Below are positions 24,033-31,293 of a stretch of 34,001 bases of DNA, piece by piece (position 1 is the first letter of the stretch; every line of letters starts with the position of its first letter). This stretch comes from Micavibrio aeruginosavorus. Its GTDB lineage: Bacteria; Pseudomonadota; Alphaproteobacteria; Micavibrionales; Micavibrionaceae. Below the pieces are notes generated by a model. That model was not told the origin of the DNA and made no database searches. It worked only from the letters and a program-made list of their open reading frames with translations. The position numbers were made by a program, and so were the translations under genes. The DNA is taken from the NCBI GenBank assembly GCA_003241475.1, contig QFQB01000011.1, forward strand, positions 1 through 34,001. Reading direction: 5' to 3'.

Positions 24033-24061
24033 ATTTGCAAATATAAAACTAAGCGTATAAT
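24033..24061 (+). promoter_or_regulatory. Promoter of the ArsR gene with overlapping palindromic operator
   Basis: A perfect TATAAT -10 lies at 24056-24061, with TTTGCA (24034-24039) 16 bases upstream as -35. The -35 is inside the perfect 10-bp palindrome ATTTGCAAAT (24033-24042). A repressor bound there would block RNA polymerase, which suggests autoregulation by the ArsR protein. The leader is about 50 bases. Confidence 0.55.
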
Positions 24062-24120
24062 TTCAAAATACATACTTATGGTTGTTGATACGGGTGTATG
24101 CCCAGAACGAGCAATTTAAA

Positions 24121-24426
24121 ATGGAATTTACAAAACTGGAATCCACAACGGAAAAAGCATCAGCTCTGCTGAAGGCGCTTGCCAACGAGAAAAGGCTGAT
24201 GATTGTTTGCATTTTGTGCAAAGGGGAGAAGAATGTCGGCGAGCTTGAACAGTTTGTGGGTTTGAGCCAGTCCGCGCTCTCGCAACATCTTGCGCGTCTT
24301 CGCCGTGACGGCATTGTCGATACACGCCGTGAAGCGCAGACCATTTATTACTCAATTAAGGACCATGCTGTTCCAAAATTGCTGGAATGCTTATCCCATA
24401 TATATAACGGCGAAATTGCCTATTGA
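24121..24426 (+). CDS. ArsR/SmtB-family transcriptional regulator (BigR/SqrR-like)
   Basis: Winged-helix repressor of 101 residues. The recognition segment is VGELEQFVGLSQSALSQHLARLRRDGIV, with a wing DTRREAQTIYYSI. It resembles the BigR/SqrR/NolR branch more than metal-sensing ArsR, as no CVC metal box is present. BigR/SqrR sense sulfane sulfur through two cysteines; here C30 (LMIVC) matches the first, while the C-terminal position where I expect the second holds Asn (SHIYN), with C90 six residues earlier and an extra C33. A tight TATAAT promoter and palindromes lie upstream. The stop overlaps the glycosyltransferase gene end by seven bases, tail to tail. Target genes are unknown. Confidence 0.88.
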   Translation: MEFTKLESTTEKASALLKALANEKRLMIVCILCKGEKNVGELEQFVGLSQSALSQHLARLRRDGIVDTRREAQTIYYSIKDHAVPKLLECLSHIYNGEIAY

Positions 24427-25349
24427 TCGAGAAACGCGGCCAGAACTTTTTCGGGTAGCAAATCTTTCAGATCGTTTTCTTGTAGTGTCACGATATTGCT
24501 ACCAAGCGGTGAATGGCGGTGCGGCATGCTTGCTCCTGAAAACAGGACAATCGTCTTGCATCCGGTGGGGCCGATAATGTGCATGGGGCCTGTATCGTTG
24601 CCGATCGCACCTTTGGCTCCTCGTGCCAGCGATGCCAAATCTTCGAGCGATGTCTTTCCCGAAAGATCGAATGAGTCCGGAGCCTCTTTCAAAATCGTCG
24701 CGATAACGTCAGCTTCACTTGGCCCTCCCAGTAGTACGGGCTGATAGCCGTGTTGTAACAACGAGTTGGACAGTGCACCGTAATAGTTTGCGGGCCAGCG
24801 CTTTTCGGGGCGGTTCGCTGCTGATCCCGGCACGATCAATACATAAGGTTTTTTCAAACCTTCTATCACGGCCTTTCCGCTCATCCAGTCCAGCATGTCG
24901 ATATTCACATTGTCCACGCCGCCGATCCCAAGCGTTTGCACATGACCGTAAAAAGCCAGTCCCTTGTTGCGGTCGGGTGAAGCGTTGCGGTGAGAAGCGC
25001 CTTTGGCTGCTCCCACCCATTCGGGCTTTGGCGAGAATAATTTCAGATAGAGTGCGGTGCGGTCGTTGTTTTGCAGGTCATAGACGCGCGCGAAGTTCCA
25101 GAAATTAAACTGGCGGCGCAATCTTATCCAGCCGCTAAGATCGTGCCATTTTGGGCGGCGGTCGAGAAGAATGTCGTCAAAATATCCGCTTTGTTCCGCC
25201 AGAGATTCGAAAGGCGCAGTGGTCAGCAGGACAAGGCGGTCGTGCGGATGATGCTTGCGGATGGCCCGCATAGGGCCGAGGGCCTGAATGAAATCGCCGA
25301 GCGCGCCGAGCTTGATGACAAGAATATTGCGCGGCTTGGGCGTGTTCAT
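24420..25349 (-). CDS. Glycosyltransferase family 9 (heptosyltransferase-like)
   Basis: LPS-type sugar transferase of the ADP-heptose family, 309 residues, cytoplasmic or peripheral at the inner membrane. The N-terminal NILVIKLGALGDFIQALG is the acceptor-side signature of the family. The nucleotide-sugar side shows VPGSAANRPEKRWPANYYGAL, VLLGGPSEADV and the strongly conserved GNDTGPMHI. It follows the GT4 gene without a gap, so the two likely build part of the same LPS core or exopolysaccharide. The sugar and linkage cannot be determined from sequence. Confidence 0.92.
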   Translation of the reverse strand: MNTPKPRNILVIKLGALGDFIQALGPMRAIRKHHPHDRLVLLTTAPFESLAEQSGYFDDILLDRRPKWHDLSGWIRLRRQFNFWNFARVYDLQNNDRTALYLKLFSPKPEWVGAAKGASHRNASPDRNKGLAFYGHVQTLGIGGVDNVNIDMLDWMSGKAVIEGLKKPYVLIVPGSAANRPEKRWPANYYGALSNSLLQHGYQPVLLGGPSEADVIATILKEAPDSFDLSGKTSLEDLASLARGAKGAIGNDTGPMHIIGPTGCKTIVLFSGASMPHRHSPLGSNIVTLQENDLKDLLPEKVLAAFLDQ

Positions 25350-26639
25350 TTATTCCGCTGCCGCCTTCAATGGTTCTTCTTCGACAATAATAACGGGCGG
25401 AGCGAGTTGCGGCGGATCGACGCGCACGCCGGTGAATTTCTCGCGTAAAAGCTCGGCATAGACATCCATCGTCTCGTCAACCATGCGCGAGCGTGTGAAA
25501 TTGTCGGCGATATGCATCATGGCATGGGTGGCCATGATGGAGCGGCGTTCCGGATCAAGCGTCAAGGCTTCTTCGATGGCGGCGGCGAGGGCGTCCGCGT
25601 TGCCGGGTTCGACCAGCCAGCCGGTTTCGCCTGCGATAATGGTTTCCATCGCGCCGCCGTGGTTGGTGGCAACGATCGGACGCCCCATGGCTTGCGCTTC
25701 GATCGGTATGCGCCCGAAACCTTCAGGATCGGTCGAAGCGCTGACGACGACATTGGCTAGCATATAGGCGGCAGGCATGTCGCTGCAGTGTCCAACGATG
25801 CGGGCGCGGCCTTCCAACCCCTTTTCCTTGATGGCGGCTTCCACTTCGGCGCGGTACTCCGACCGCCCCTGATCGTCGCCGATCATCACGCAGAAGACAT
25901 CGTCACGCTTGAGTTTCGCCATTGCGTCGATCAGAACCAGATGCCCTTTCCAGCGCGTCAGACGTCCCGGCATCATGACGATGGTGCAACCGTCAGGCAA
26001 ACGCCATTCATTGGAAAGCTTAATCAGATGCGTAGGAGCCACCGCGCCCGGATGGAATTTTTCAACGGCGACGCCGCGATGGATGACGCGGATGTTGCGG
26101 TCTTCGATCTCGTAATTCTTCAAAAGATATTCGCGCACGTAGTTCGAGATGGCGATCACGCGCTCGCCGCGCGCGATGGAGGAGTTGTAGAATTTTTTGG
26201 CTGATCCCGAAATATTGAAGGGCGCGTGGCACGTGGTCATGAATCTGGCTTTGGTGTTCTCGACCGCCTTCCATGCCGACCATGCCGGCGCGCGCGATCG
26301 TGCATGAACGATATCGACATCATGCTCGCGGATGAGCTTGCGTAGCCGTCCGACATTGCGCCAGAGCACGAACGGATTTTTCGAATGCACCGGCAGATTG
26401 ATGTGGGTCGATCCGCCGCGCAGAATTTCGGGAATGCGGTGACCGCCATGGCTGACGACGATGGACTTCGCGCCGGACTTAACCAGTTCCGCCGCCACGT
26501 CGATGCAACCTTGTTCCGCGCCGCCAGCGCCAAGCGCGGGAATGATCTGCATGACCACGGGCGGCTTTCGCGTGCTTGCGGCATTGCCCAGTCCTTTGGC
26601 GTCCGCTTTCGTATGCATGTTTTTATCTTTTTGAAACAT
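25350..26639 (-). CDS. Glycosyltransferase family 4
   Basis: GT-B retaining glycosyltransferase of about 429 residues. The N-terminal domain opens with VVMQIIPALGAGGAEQGCIDVA, the usual GT4 acceptor-domain start. The C-terminal domain has GRLTRWKGHLVLIDAMAKL and the EGFGRIPIEAQAMGRPIVATNHGG block, where the E-x7-E motif binds the donor nucleotide. A proline-rich hydrophobic tail ends the protein. Of three in-frame starts, ATG 26639 and ATG 26618 fit; the latter has a weak AAGA, and a longer frame would run into the divergent hydrolase gene. It abuts the GT9 gene (stop next to start), so both are likely one operon for surface polysaccharide. Confidence 0.9.
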   Translation of the reverse strand: MFQKDKNMHTKADAKGLGNAASTRKPPVVMQIIPALGAGGAEQGCIDVAAELVKSGAKSIVVSHGGHRIPEILRGGSTHINLPVHSKNPFVLWRNVGRLRKLIREHDVDIVHARSRAPAWSAWKAVENTKARFMTTCHAPFNISGSAKKFYNSSIARGERVIAISNYVREYLLKNYEIEDRNIRVIHRGVAVEKFHPGAVAPTHLIKLSNEWRLPDGCTIVMMPGRLTRWKGHLVLIDAMAKLKRDDVFCVMIGDDQGRSEYRAEVEAAIKEKGLEGRARIVGHCSDMPAAYMLANVVVSASTDPEGFGRIPIEAQAMGRPIVATNHGGAMETIIAGETGWLVEPGNADALAAAIEEALTLDPERRSIMATHAMMHIADNFTRSRMVDETMDVYAELLREKFTGVRVDPPQLAPPVIIVEEEPLKAAAE

Positions 26640-26728
26640 TGTGCTTAAATCTGTTACAGCTTGTTCGCGCCTAAGGAGTAGCATAGACGCGATAGTCGAG
26701 ACAAAAAGAAAAAAGCGGGGTCTGCCAA

Positions 26729-27478
26729 ATGTCCGTAACCTTTTTAGAGCGCGCCGGCGCGCCATCACTGGCCTATGATGCGCAAAGCGGGCGGAGCGGC
26801 CCGACTGTGGTTTTTCTTCCCGGATTTTTGTCGGACATGAACGGCACCAAGGCTGTTTTTATGGCAGAGCGTTGCGCCCGCCGCGATCAGCCCATGATCC
26901 GCTTCGATTATCGCGGTCACGGACAATCGCAAGGCGTGTTCGAGGAGGGAAATATAGGGCTTTGGCTGGAAGATACGCTGGCGATTCTCGATGCGCTTGT
27001 CAAAGGGCCGTGCATCGTGATCGGATCTTCGATGGGGGGATGGATCGGGCTGCTGGCGGCGCTGGCGCGCTCTAAGGTGGTGCGCGGATTTATCGGCATC
27101 GCCGCCGCGCCGGATTTTACGCGCGATATCCATCGCCGCATGGGGGAATCGGAACGCGAGCAGATGGCGCGCGAGGGGCGTTTTTTACTGCCCGATGTGT
27201 TCGGCACGGGCGTTCATTATATGACGCAGCAATTTCTGGATGAGGGCGAGGCGCATATCCTTTTGGAATCGCCGATAAAACTGGATTGCGCAGTCCGGTT
27301 GATGCAAGGAACGGATGATACAGATGTTCCTGTCGCGTGGGCGCAGAGCATCATGGAGAAGCTGACGGCGGCGGACAAAAGGCTTCATATCGTCGAGAGT
27401 GGCGATCATAGGCTTTCCGCACCGGAGCAACTGGAATTGCTTGATTCGTTGGTGCGCGAAATATCGGAAAAGATTTAG
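26729..27478 (+). CDS. Alpha/beta-hydrolase
   Basis: Serine hydrolase of 249 residues. The oxyanion region is FLPGFLSDMNGTKA, the nucleophile elbow GSSMGG has Ser101, and FDYRGHGQS precedes it as usual. The acid is probably in GTDDTDVP and the catalytic histidine in ESGDHRLS near the C-terminus. The fold and the strand order resemble ABHD10-like thioesterases and lysophospholipase-like hydrolases; the substrate is unknown. It diverges from the GT4 gene and ends with a four-base overlap with the gene on the other strand. Confidence 0.9.
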   Translation: MSVTFLERAGAPSLAYDAQSGRSGPTVVFLPGFLSDMNGTKAVFMAERCARRDQPMIRFDYRGHGQSQGVFEEGNIGLWLEDTLAILDALVKGPCIVIGSSMGGWIGLLAALARSKVVRGFIGIAAAPDFTRDIHRRMGESEREQMAREGRFLLPDVFGTGVHYMTQQFLDEGEAHILLESPIKLDCAVRLMQGTDDTDVPVAWAQSIMEKLTAADKRLHIVESGDHRLSAPEQLELLDSLVREISEKI

Positions 27479-27909
27479 CGGCGCTTGTATTTGAACTGCG
27501 CGCCTTCGTTGCGGCGGGCGGACATATCCTTGGCGGCAGATTTGACGCGCCGCGCCTGCCCTGAAAAAGGCCAGATATCGAAGATGCGTGAAATCAGGAG
27601 CCAGATGTAGAAAAGCACGGCAGGCACAAGGGCGACGACAAAGGTATATTGCTTCAAGACGGGATCGACCCATTTGATCCAGCGGTCGGCACCGACAAGG
27701 TCACGCACATTTTCATAAAAAGTAGGCACGTAGGTCGTAAAAAGATAGCCGAGGTCGCTGTTCTGGTATCCGGTCGGGTCAATCTGGAAGGCTTCAAGCC
27801 GTGTTTGCTTTTCCGGCGTGTTCATGTAGCTGCCGTAAATATCGTGCGCCAATGCCGCAAAAAACGGAATCAAGAGCAAAAAACACCAGAGTTTGGCCCC
27901 GCTGCTCAT
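27475..27909 (-). CDS. Small inner-membrane protein, unknown function
   Basis: Membrane protein of 144 residues, not recognised. One hydrophobic segment is at the N-terminus (LWCFLLLIPFFAALAHDIYGSYM) and another at about 95-115 (FVVALVPAVLFYIWLLI), with a Tyr/Asp-rich loop between that is likely periplasmic. The C-terminus is strongly basic (ARRVKSAAKDMSARRNEG), consistent with a cytoplasmic tail. The ATG at 27909 has AGGA at good spacing. An upstream ATG at 27963 has no ribosome-binding site. Its end overlaps that of the hydrolase by four bases. Confidence 0.8.
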   Translation of the reverse strand: MSSGAKLWCFLLLIPFFAALAHDIYGSYMNTPEKQTRLEAFQIDPTGYQNSDLGYLFTTYVPTFYENVRDLVGADRWIKWVDPVLKQYTFVVALVPAVLFYIWLLISRIFDIWPFSGQARRVKSAAKDMSARRNEGAQFKYKRR

Positions 27910-28055
27910 GGTTTTTCCTGTATTCCTTCTGACCATTGAAAGTAGGTGATGCGGCTTGCCCACCTTGATTCCCTGATTCTAACAGCTTCAAAGCCCTTGG
28001 AAAAGCCTGTTTAAGAGGGGTGTCGCCCTTGTAGCGAGCAGACGCCATCAAAGGC

Positions 28056-28084
28056 TTGTGCTCGCCCCCCTTTTTGGCTATGGT
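28056..28084 (+). promoter_or_regulatory. Predicted tRNA-Ser promoter with GC-rich discriminator
   Basis: TTGTGC (28056-28061) and TATGGT (28079-28084) are 17 bases apart. A GC-rich discriminator (CCGGCG) follows the -10, as is typical for stringently controlled stable RNA genes. The match to consensus is only moderate. Confidence 0.4.
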
Positions 28085-28131
28085 CCGGCGTTCTTGGGGG
28101 TTCCCCGCCCCTAAAGACTGAAATTTGCGAT

Positions 28132-28222
28132 GGACAGGTGGCCGAGTGGTTGAAGGCGCACGCCTGGAAAGTGTGTATACGCTAATCCCGTATCGCGGGT
28201 TCGAATCCCGCCCTGTCCGCCA
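28132..28222 (+). tRNA. tRNA-Ser (anticodon GGA)
   Basis: The acceptor stem pairs GGACAGG with CCTGTCC, then a discriminator G and an encoded CCA. The anticodon loop is CTGGAAA with GGA at its centre. A long variable arm (stem TACG/CGTA) and the GTTCGAATC T-loop mark a class II serine tRNA decoding UCC and UCU codons. Everything 3' of it shifts to lower GC, and no integrase or repeated tRNA end is seen nearby. Confidence 0.96.
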
Positions 28223-28266
28223 TTTGGTTCTGATAAATAAGCTTTTATATCCAGCGCTACGGACCG

Positions 28267-29655
28267 CTATTTTGGAGAGTGTCGCTTTTCGAAAATCCCA
28301 AGGTTTTTACCGCGATACGGATAGGATGCCAGCTTGTGATATTTTGTTATCTCGCTTTCCTCGTTGTAACGGATTAAAGCCATTCCATTCGGGTTTTTAT
28401 TAAACCATGCTTGAATGTCTTCACGGCTTCTATCTTCTACAGGCTGTTCTAGCTTCGCTAGAAATCCGAGCTCGCCGTGATAGTTTCTAACCCATGCCCA
28501 TGGTCGATCACTGTGAAGGCGAACATAATCAGCGATGGGTTGCAGGTTATAATTTTTAAAAACAGTTTTTGTTGCGAGCGACTGTCCTGAAATGAGGATG
28601 ATGATCGAGAACAATACAATATTTCGGGTCTTATTGACTGGAACGTTTTTTAATCTTTCCGCGATGAAAATTATCACACCAGGTAATAAAGGCAGAAGAT
28701 AGTGGGGCTGTTTGCCGCTTATGAAACAAAAAGATAAAAAGACAGGCAAAGTCCAGCATGCAACGAAGCGATAAGCTGAATTATCTTTGTCTGCAGATGT
28801 GAATTGTTGCCAGAAGTCGCGAAAGAAAATCCATGGCGTGAATAGTACCACGGCGATGGGAAGGTAGAAAAAGAAGGGGCGAACATGTGCATCGCCGAAA
28901 CTTCCGGTCACGCGTCCTGCTGTTTGTTCCCACAACAACCAGAAGGCAAAATTATTGTCGGATTGAAACAAGACAGGAACAATCCAGACAGCGGCGCACA
29001 GCACAGAAATCAAAAATGAAAGAAGAAAACCGGCATACCAGCTTGTCGGATTTTTGAAATCTTTTATCCAAATGGGGCCAAGTAAAACAGGAAACAGAAT
29101 ATATAGATAGGCAACCGGCCCTTTGGTTAGAACGGCAAGGCCCATGCAGAGTCCCATACCTATAATATAAATCAGTTTGCGTTGATGTGCGTAGTTGATC
29201 AGAAAAAGAAAGGTTGCCAGCACGAACGCTGTTAAGCTTAGGTCGAACATCACCAAAGTGCTGTAGATTAGGAATGGAATACTTCCACAAATCAGAAAGG
29301 TAAGGCGGCCGGAATCATAAGAATTTTCCGGCAATATTTTCTTGCCCAAACGTTCGGTCAGCATGACGACCAAAAACGACATAATGGTTATTGGAATTAA
29401 CCCGGCCCAACGATTGATACCAAAAATCGCCCAGAACAAGTTTATGAGCCAGAAAAGAACGGGGGGCTTGTGGTGATAGGGTTCAAAATTCAGGGTTAGC
29501 GGCGCAAGCCAGCCATTTTGTAAATGCATTTCCCATGCAACGGTCATATAGCGTGTTTCGTCTATGGGGAGCAGGGGGCGGAAGCCTATCGCCGTCAGAT
29601 AAAGAGCAAGTAGAATGCCTGCAACCCAAAAGGTAGGGGAGTTAATTTTTGTCAT
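28267..29655 (-). CDS. GT39-family (ArnT/FlmK-like) lipid-linked sugar glycosyltransferase
   Basis: Large membrane enzyme of 462 residues with about eleven hydrophobic segments, of the ArnT/PMT type that takes a sugar from undecaprenyl phosphate and transfers it to lipid A on the periplasmic side. The conserved PIDETRYMTVAWEMHLQNGWL loop carries the Asp32-Glu33 catalytic pair, and EPYHHKPPVLFW follows. It is third in the GT2, lipid-A N-terminal-domain, GT39 operon, joined to its neighbour by a TAATG overlap. Base composition is distinctly AT-richer than in most of the window. The sugar could be aminoarabinose, galacturonic acid, galactosamine or another; the genes to make the nucleotide sugar are not here. 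Confidence 0.88.
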   Translation of the reverse strand: MTKINSPTFWVAGILLALYLTAIGFRPLLPIDETRYMTVAWEMHLQNGWLAPLTLNFEPYHHKPPVLFWLINLFWAIFGINRWAGLIPITIMSFLVVMLTERLGKKILPENSYDSGRLTFLICGSIPFLIYSTLVMFDLSLTAFVLATFLFLINYAHQRKLIYIIGMGLCMGLAVLTKGPVAYLYILFPVLLGPIWIKDFKNPTSWYAGFLLSFLISVLCAAVWIVPVLFQSDNNFAFWLLWEQTAGRVTGSFGDAHVRPFFFYLPIAVVLFTPWIFFRDFWQQFTSADKDNSAYRFVACWTLPVFLSFCFISGKQPHYLLPLLPGVIIFIAERLKNVPVNKTRNIVLFSIIILISGQSLATKTVFKNYNLQPIADYVRLHSDRPWAWVRNYHGELGFLAKLEQPVEDRSREDIQAWFNKNPNGMALIRYNEESEITKYHKLASYPYRGKNLGIFEKRHSPK

Positions 29656-29960
29656 TACCTAGAATCCGCTAGGGGTTCTGTTTGTTTTCGAATGAAATGC
29701 AAATTGCGGGCGTAAATAAGAAGGCCTGTGCTCTGTCCTAGAATGAAAACTGGATCTTGCCGCCAGAGCGCATAAGCAAAAAGCGTCACGCCGCCCGCTA
29801 AACTGAAATACCAAAATGTATTCGGAATGACGCTACGCCCCGCACGCTCAGAAGCCAGCCACTGCACAAAAAAGCGCATAAAGAAGAGGCTTTGCCCGAT
29901 AAATCCTATGATGATCCAGATTGTTTCTGCGGACAGGGAAATATGATTGTGCAGGGTCAT
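29655..29960 (-). CDS. Lipid A biosynthesis N-terminal (LABN) domain membrane protein
   Basis: Small integral membrane protein of 101 residues made almost entirely of one domain with three hydrophobic segments. The block IGQSLFFMRFFVQWLASERAGRSVIPNTFWYFSLAGG is the hallmark of the lipid A biosynthesis N-terminal domain. Such proteins lie between a GT2 and a GT39 gene in many alphaproteobacteria and may help flip or present the lipid-linked sugar, which is inference. The ATGA overlap with the GT2 gene and TAATG with the GT39 gene make translational coupling clear. Confidence 0.87.
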   Translation of the reverse strand: MTLHNHISLSAETIWIIIGFIGQSLFFMRFFVQWLASERAGRSVIPNTFWYFSLAGGVTLFAYALWRQDPVFILGQSTGLLIYARNLHFIRKQTEPLADSR

Positions 29961-30691
29961 GTTTTCTCGCTTAAATCTTCAAAAGTTTCAGGATAATCAA
30001 AAGGGCGTTGTAGCAACCACCACACACCCCATAGATCGCCGACGCCCACAGCCAGCCTATCGAACGTACCATACTTGGATTTTCCATGCGTTCTGGGGCG
30101 ATGGGAAACATCTGTATGAACGACGCGAACATTGTCGCGCTTCATAAGCGCTGGGAGGAACCTGTGCATATGGTCGAAATAGGGAAGGCAAAGATAGTCT
30201 TTGCGGCGAAAGAGCTTAAGCGAGCAACCTGTATCGCGGGTGTTGTCTTTCAAAATCCTCGAGCGGATATGGTTTGCCAGACGGGAGGATATCCGCTTTG
30301 CCCAAGAATCATTGCGTTTTTTTCGCTGTCCCGCAATCATGATTCTAGGCCAGCTCGTTTTATGGTCCAGATAGGTTTGATAAAGCAACGCGATATCCGC
30401 CGGATCATTTTGACCGTCGCCGTCTAATGTTACAATCAGATCATTGCCGGCGGCTTTGATGCCTGTCCAGAGGGCTGCAGATTGCCCACAACATTTTCTG
30501 TGCGATATGACCCGAAGCGTATTATGTTGTTCTTTTAGCCGCTGTAAAATTGCAAGACTTTCATCGTCGCTACCGTCATCCACATATAAAATTTCGCTGA
30601 TTGGTATGATTTTCGAGACCGCTATAATTTCGTCAATGAGCGGTGCGATATTTTCTTCTTCGTTGAAGATGGGAACGACGATGGTTATCAC
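29957..30691 (-). CDS. Glycosyltransferase family 2 (ArnC/DPM-like polyprenyl-phosphate glycosyltransferase)
   Basis: GT-A glycosyltransferase of 244 residues expected to load a sugar on undecaprenyl phosphate on the cytoplasmic face. IVVPIFNEEENI opens the fold, YVDDGSDDES and VTLDGDGQNDP are the nucleotide- and metal-binding blocks, and RDTGCSLKLFRR sits in the acceptor region. Unlike ArnC it lacks C-terminal membrane helices and ends after an amphipathic WGVWWLLQRPF stretch. It starts with GTG, chosen because GGAGGA lies four bases before it. First gene of the lipid A operon; a PmrA-box-like element lies about 40 bases upstream. Confidence 0.9.
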   Translation of the reverse strand: MITIVVPIFNEEENIAPLIDEIIAVSKIIPISEILYVDDGSDDESLAILQRLKEQHNTLRVISHRKCCGQSAALWTGIKAAGNDLIVTLDGDGQNDPADIALLYQTYLDHKTSWPRIMIAGQRKKRNDSWAKRISSRLANHIRSRILKDNTRDTGCSLKLFRRKDYLCLPYFDHMHRFLPALMKRDNVRVVHTDVSHRPRTHGKSKYGTFDRLAVGVGDLWGVWWLLQRPFDYPETFEDLSEKT

Positions 30692-30729
30692 AAAATCCTC
30701 CAGAATTTGAACAGACCTTGCGTGACCAA

Positions 30730-30748
30730 ACTTAAGCCAATCTTAAGT
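30730..30748 (-). promoter_or_regulatory. PmrA-box-like element upstream of the lipid A modification operon
   Basis: CTTAAG-CCAAT-CTTAAG (30731-30747) matches the enterobacterial PmrA consensus YTTAAK-N5-YTTAAK at every specified base, and with its flanks also forms a perfect 7-bp inverted repeat (ACTTAAG/CTTAAGT). It lies about 40 bases before the GT2 start. PmrA controls the arn lipid A genes in Salmonella and E. coli. No pmrAB-like genes are in the window, and -10 elements downstream are poor, so binding is inference. Confidence 0.55.
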
Positions 30749-30860
30749 GCGAAGAAAAATAGTTTTGGAAAGGCAGTTTTTCATCTAACTTATTAATATA
30801 AAATGATTTTTTTATATCTGATAATGATTGATTGTACGATGGGCTAGTCAAAGGAGCGTC

Positions 30861-30902
30861 TTTAACATAGGGATAACTAAGGATATAATGGAACCCTATA
30901 AT
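30861..30902 (+). promoter_or_regulatory. Two perfect -10 boxes upstream of the small membrane protein gene
   Basis: TATAAT occurs at 30884-30889 and again at 30897-30902, 13 bases apart. The first has a weak -35 (TTTAAC, 30861-30866) at 17 bases. They precede the small membrane-protein gene by 60-75 bases. The rest of the 270-base divergent gap, AT-rich, shows nothing else I can name apart from the PmrA-like element. Confidence 0.4.
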
Positions 30903-30961
30903 GCTTTTGTGCGTTGTCGGCGGTTCACAAACAGATAAAATATCATGCTGCAGGGGTTCGC

Positions 30962-31186
30962 ATGAACAATACAAAGCTCTATTTGCTGGTTTTCGGCCTT
31001 ATAGTATGTGCTGTGCTCGTGGGGATGTTTCTATATACATATGAAACACAAAATAGTCTTCCTCCGCCCATCGAGCCATATCAGAAGGCGGAGCAGGCAC
31101 CCGCCGCAGATCCCAGAGGCGGCGGCTCCAACGATTTCGGCCCGGCACCAGAGGATATCCCGGCTGTGCCTGCGCCCGACCGTTAA
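30962..31186 (+). CDS. Small membrane-anchored protein with Pro-rich tail
   Basis: Protein of 74 residues. One N-terminal hydrophobic segment (LYLLVFGLIVCAVLVGMFLY) acts as an anchor, followed by a Pro/Ala/Glu/Asp-rich, probably disordered periplasmic tail that ends in AVPAPDR. The ATG has AGGGG upstream, and two good -10 boxes lie further up. It is not recognised; such short anchors are often poorly conserved. It could be a small regulator of the neighbouring lipid A operon, but that is only proximity. Confidence 0.7.
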   Translation: MNNTKLYLLVFGLIVCAVLVGMFLYTYETQNSLPPPIEPYQKAEQAPAADPRGGGSNDFGPAPEDIPAVPAPDR

Positions 31187-31293
31187 AATATTATCATCGC
31201 GATTTGTTTTTTTCTTCGGTTCCCGTATAAATCCAAGGGTTGCTGCGTAGTTTTCGCGCCTGCTTTTTGATGCTTCCTTTGAAAGTTTTATCC

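Noticed and set aside
28200..28222. tRNA-Ser 3' end as an attachment site
   Set aside because: I found no second copy of the tRNA 3' end or any integrase in the window, so integration cannot be supported.
30730..30748. CTTAAG inverted repeat as a terminator of the GT2 gene
   Set aside because: It lies upstream of the GT2 start, not after the operon, and has no T-run.
30732..30974. An 80-codon minus-strand frame in the gap before the small membrane protein
   Set aside because: It starts with TTG, has no ribosome-binding site, no recognisable motif, and overlaps the start of the well-supported gene on the other strand.
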